7,847 bases of DNA from an uncultured Alphaproteobacteria bacterium (GTDB lineage Bacteria; Pseudomonadota; Alphaproteobacteria; Reyranellales; Reyranellaceae). Of this stretch, positions 7,551-7,847 are shown in pieces. Location of the stretch: contig CAIYWM010000397.1 of NCBI GenBank assembly GCA_903929895.1, positions 1-7,847 of the forward strand. The letters run 5' to 3'. The notes under the pieces are model-generated. The model did no database searches, had not been told where the DNA came from, and saw nothing but the letters and a program-made list of their open reading frames with translations. Both the position numbers and the translations under genes were made by a program. Each line of letters opens with the position of its first letter. Position 1 is the first letter of the stretch.

Positions 7551-7847
7551 CTACTTCAATCCACCACGCGCGCGGCGTGCTTCATAGGTCTGCAGGTGGG
7601 CATAGGCATAGCGCAGGTTGGGCGCGGCGATGCCGTGCTTGCGCGCGCGCCCCAGCATGTCGCCGACGATCTGCTTGCCCTCGGCCGCGCCGCCCTTTTC
7701 CATGTCGCCCAGGATCGACGCCACCGCCTTGGAACCCTTCGCCGTCAGCATGCCCAGCAGGTTGGCCACGACCTTGTCGCTCGGCGGCTGGCCCTCGGCG
7801 ACGGCGACCTTGCGGCTTTCCTCGAGCGTCTCGGCGACGATCGCCGC
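7551..7847 (-). CDS. Second ketopantoate reductase-family protein, C-terminal part (cut by window edge)
   Basis: Only the last 98 residues are inside the window; the gene continues beyond 7847 with no start visible. The frame is open to the edge. The fragment aligns without gaps to the C-terminal helical domain of the downstream gene, with about 54 identities over 97 positions by hand, including EKGG, IVGDM, APNLR and AYAHLQ. The serine of ASIL and the glutamate of AAEGKQIVGD correspond to Ser257 and Glu269 of the neighbour. The acidic residue two places after that glutamate (EAD in the neighbour, also acidic in E. coli PanE) is Lys here (EGK), hinting at a different substrate preference. The TAG stop is 8 bp before the next ATG. 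It is probably the first of the two genes in the operon. Confidence 0.85.
   Translation of the reverse strand, partial: AAIVAETLEESRKVAVAEGQPPSDKVVANLLGMLTAKGSKAVASILGDMEKGGAAEGKQIVGDMLGRARKHGIAAPNLRYAYAHLQTYEARRARGGLK

Noticed and set aside
6478..7587. 369-codon plus-strand frame opposite the ketopantoate reductase gene
   Set aside because: It has no domain features and lies opposite a complete enzyme with all active-site residues. It is a codon-bias shadow.

Overview
The window looks like ordinary chromosomal DNA from a high-GC bacterium, most likely an alphaproteobacterium. The G+C content is about two-thirds by eye and the third codon positions are strongly GC-rich. MutS, the MaeB-type malic enzyme and Rnk all read as proteobacterial proteins, and the mutS / malic-enzyme divergent pair is an arrangement I associate with Alphaproteobacteria. 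I cannot name the genus. No mobile element, CRISPR array, tRNA or rRNA was seen.

Layout, left to right. Positions 19-92 hold a near-perfect 30-bp inverted repeat of the kind dispersed between genes in many bacteria. It lies 17 bp beyond the stop codon of mutS (110-2782, minus strand), the mismatch-recognition ATPase. A 171-bp divergent gap follows (2783-2953), containing an 8-bp direct repeat spaced by one helical turn. Next is maeB (2954-5254, plus strand), a malic enzyme fused to a phosphotransacetylase-like domain. The 127-bp gap after it carries a perfect 14-bp hairpin and a second 7-bp hairpin. A LysE/RhtB-family exporter gene follows (5382-5999, plus strand). It converges, with only 3 bp between the stop codons, on rnk (6003-6413, minus strand), a small GreA/GreB-fold RNA polymerase-binding regulator with a recognisable promoter region. 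After a 196-bp gap come two tandem minus-strand genes for ketopantoate-reductase-family enzymes: one complete (6610-7542) and one, cut by the window edge, of which only the C-terminal 98 residues are visible (7551-7847).

The genes do not form one pathway. They are a housekeeping mix of DNA repair, C4/pyruvate metabolism, amino-acid export and RNA polymerase or nucleotide-pool regulation, plus a paralogous reductase pair that is probably one operon. I found no evidence of an undescribed multi-gene system. The items most worth checking are the palindromic repeat elements, the tandem reductase duplication, and the small symmetric sites in the two promoter regions.
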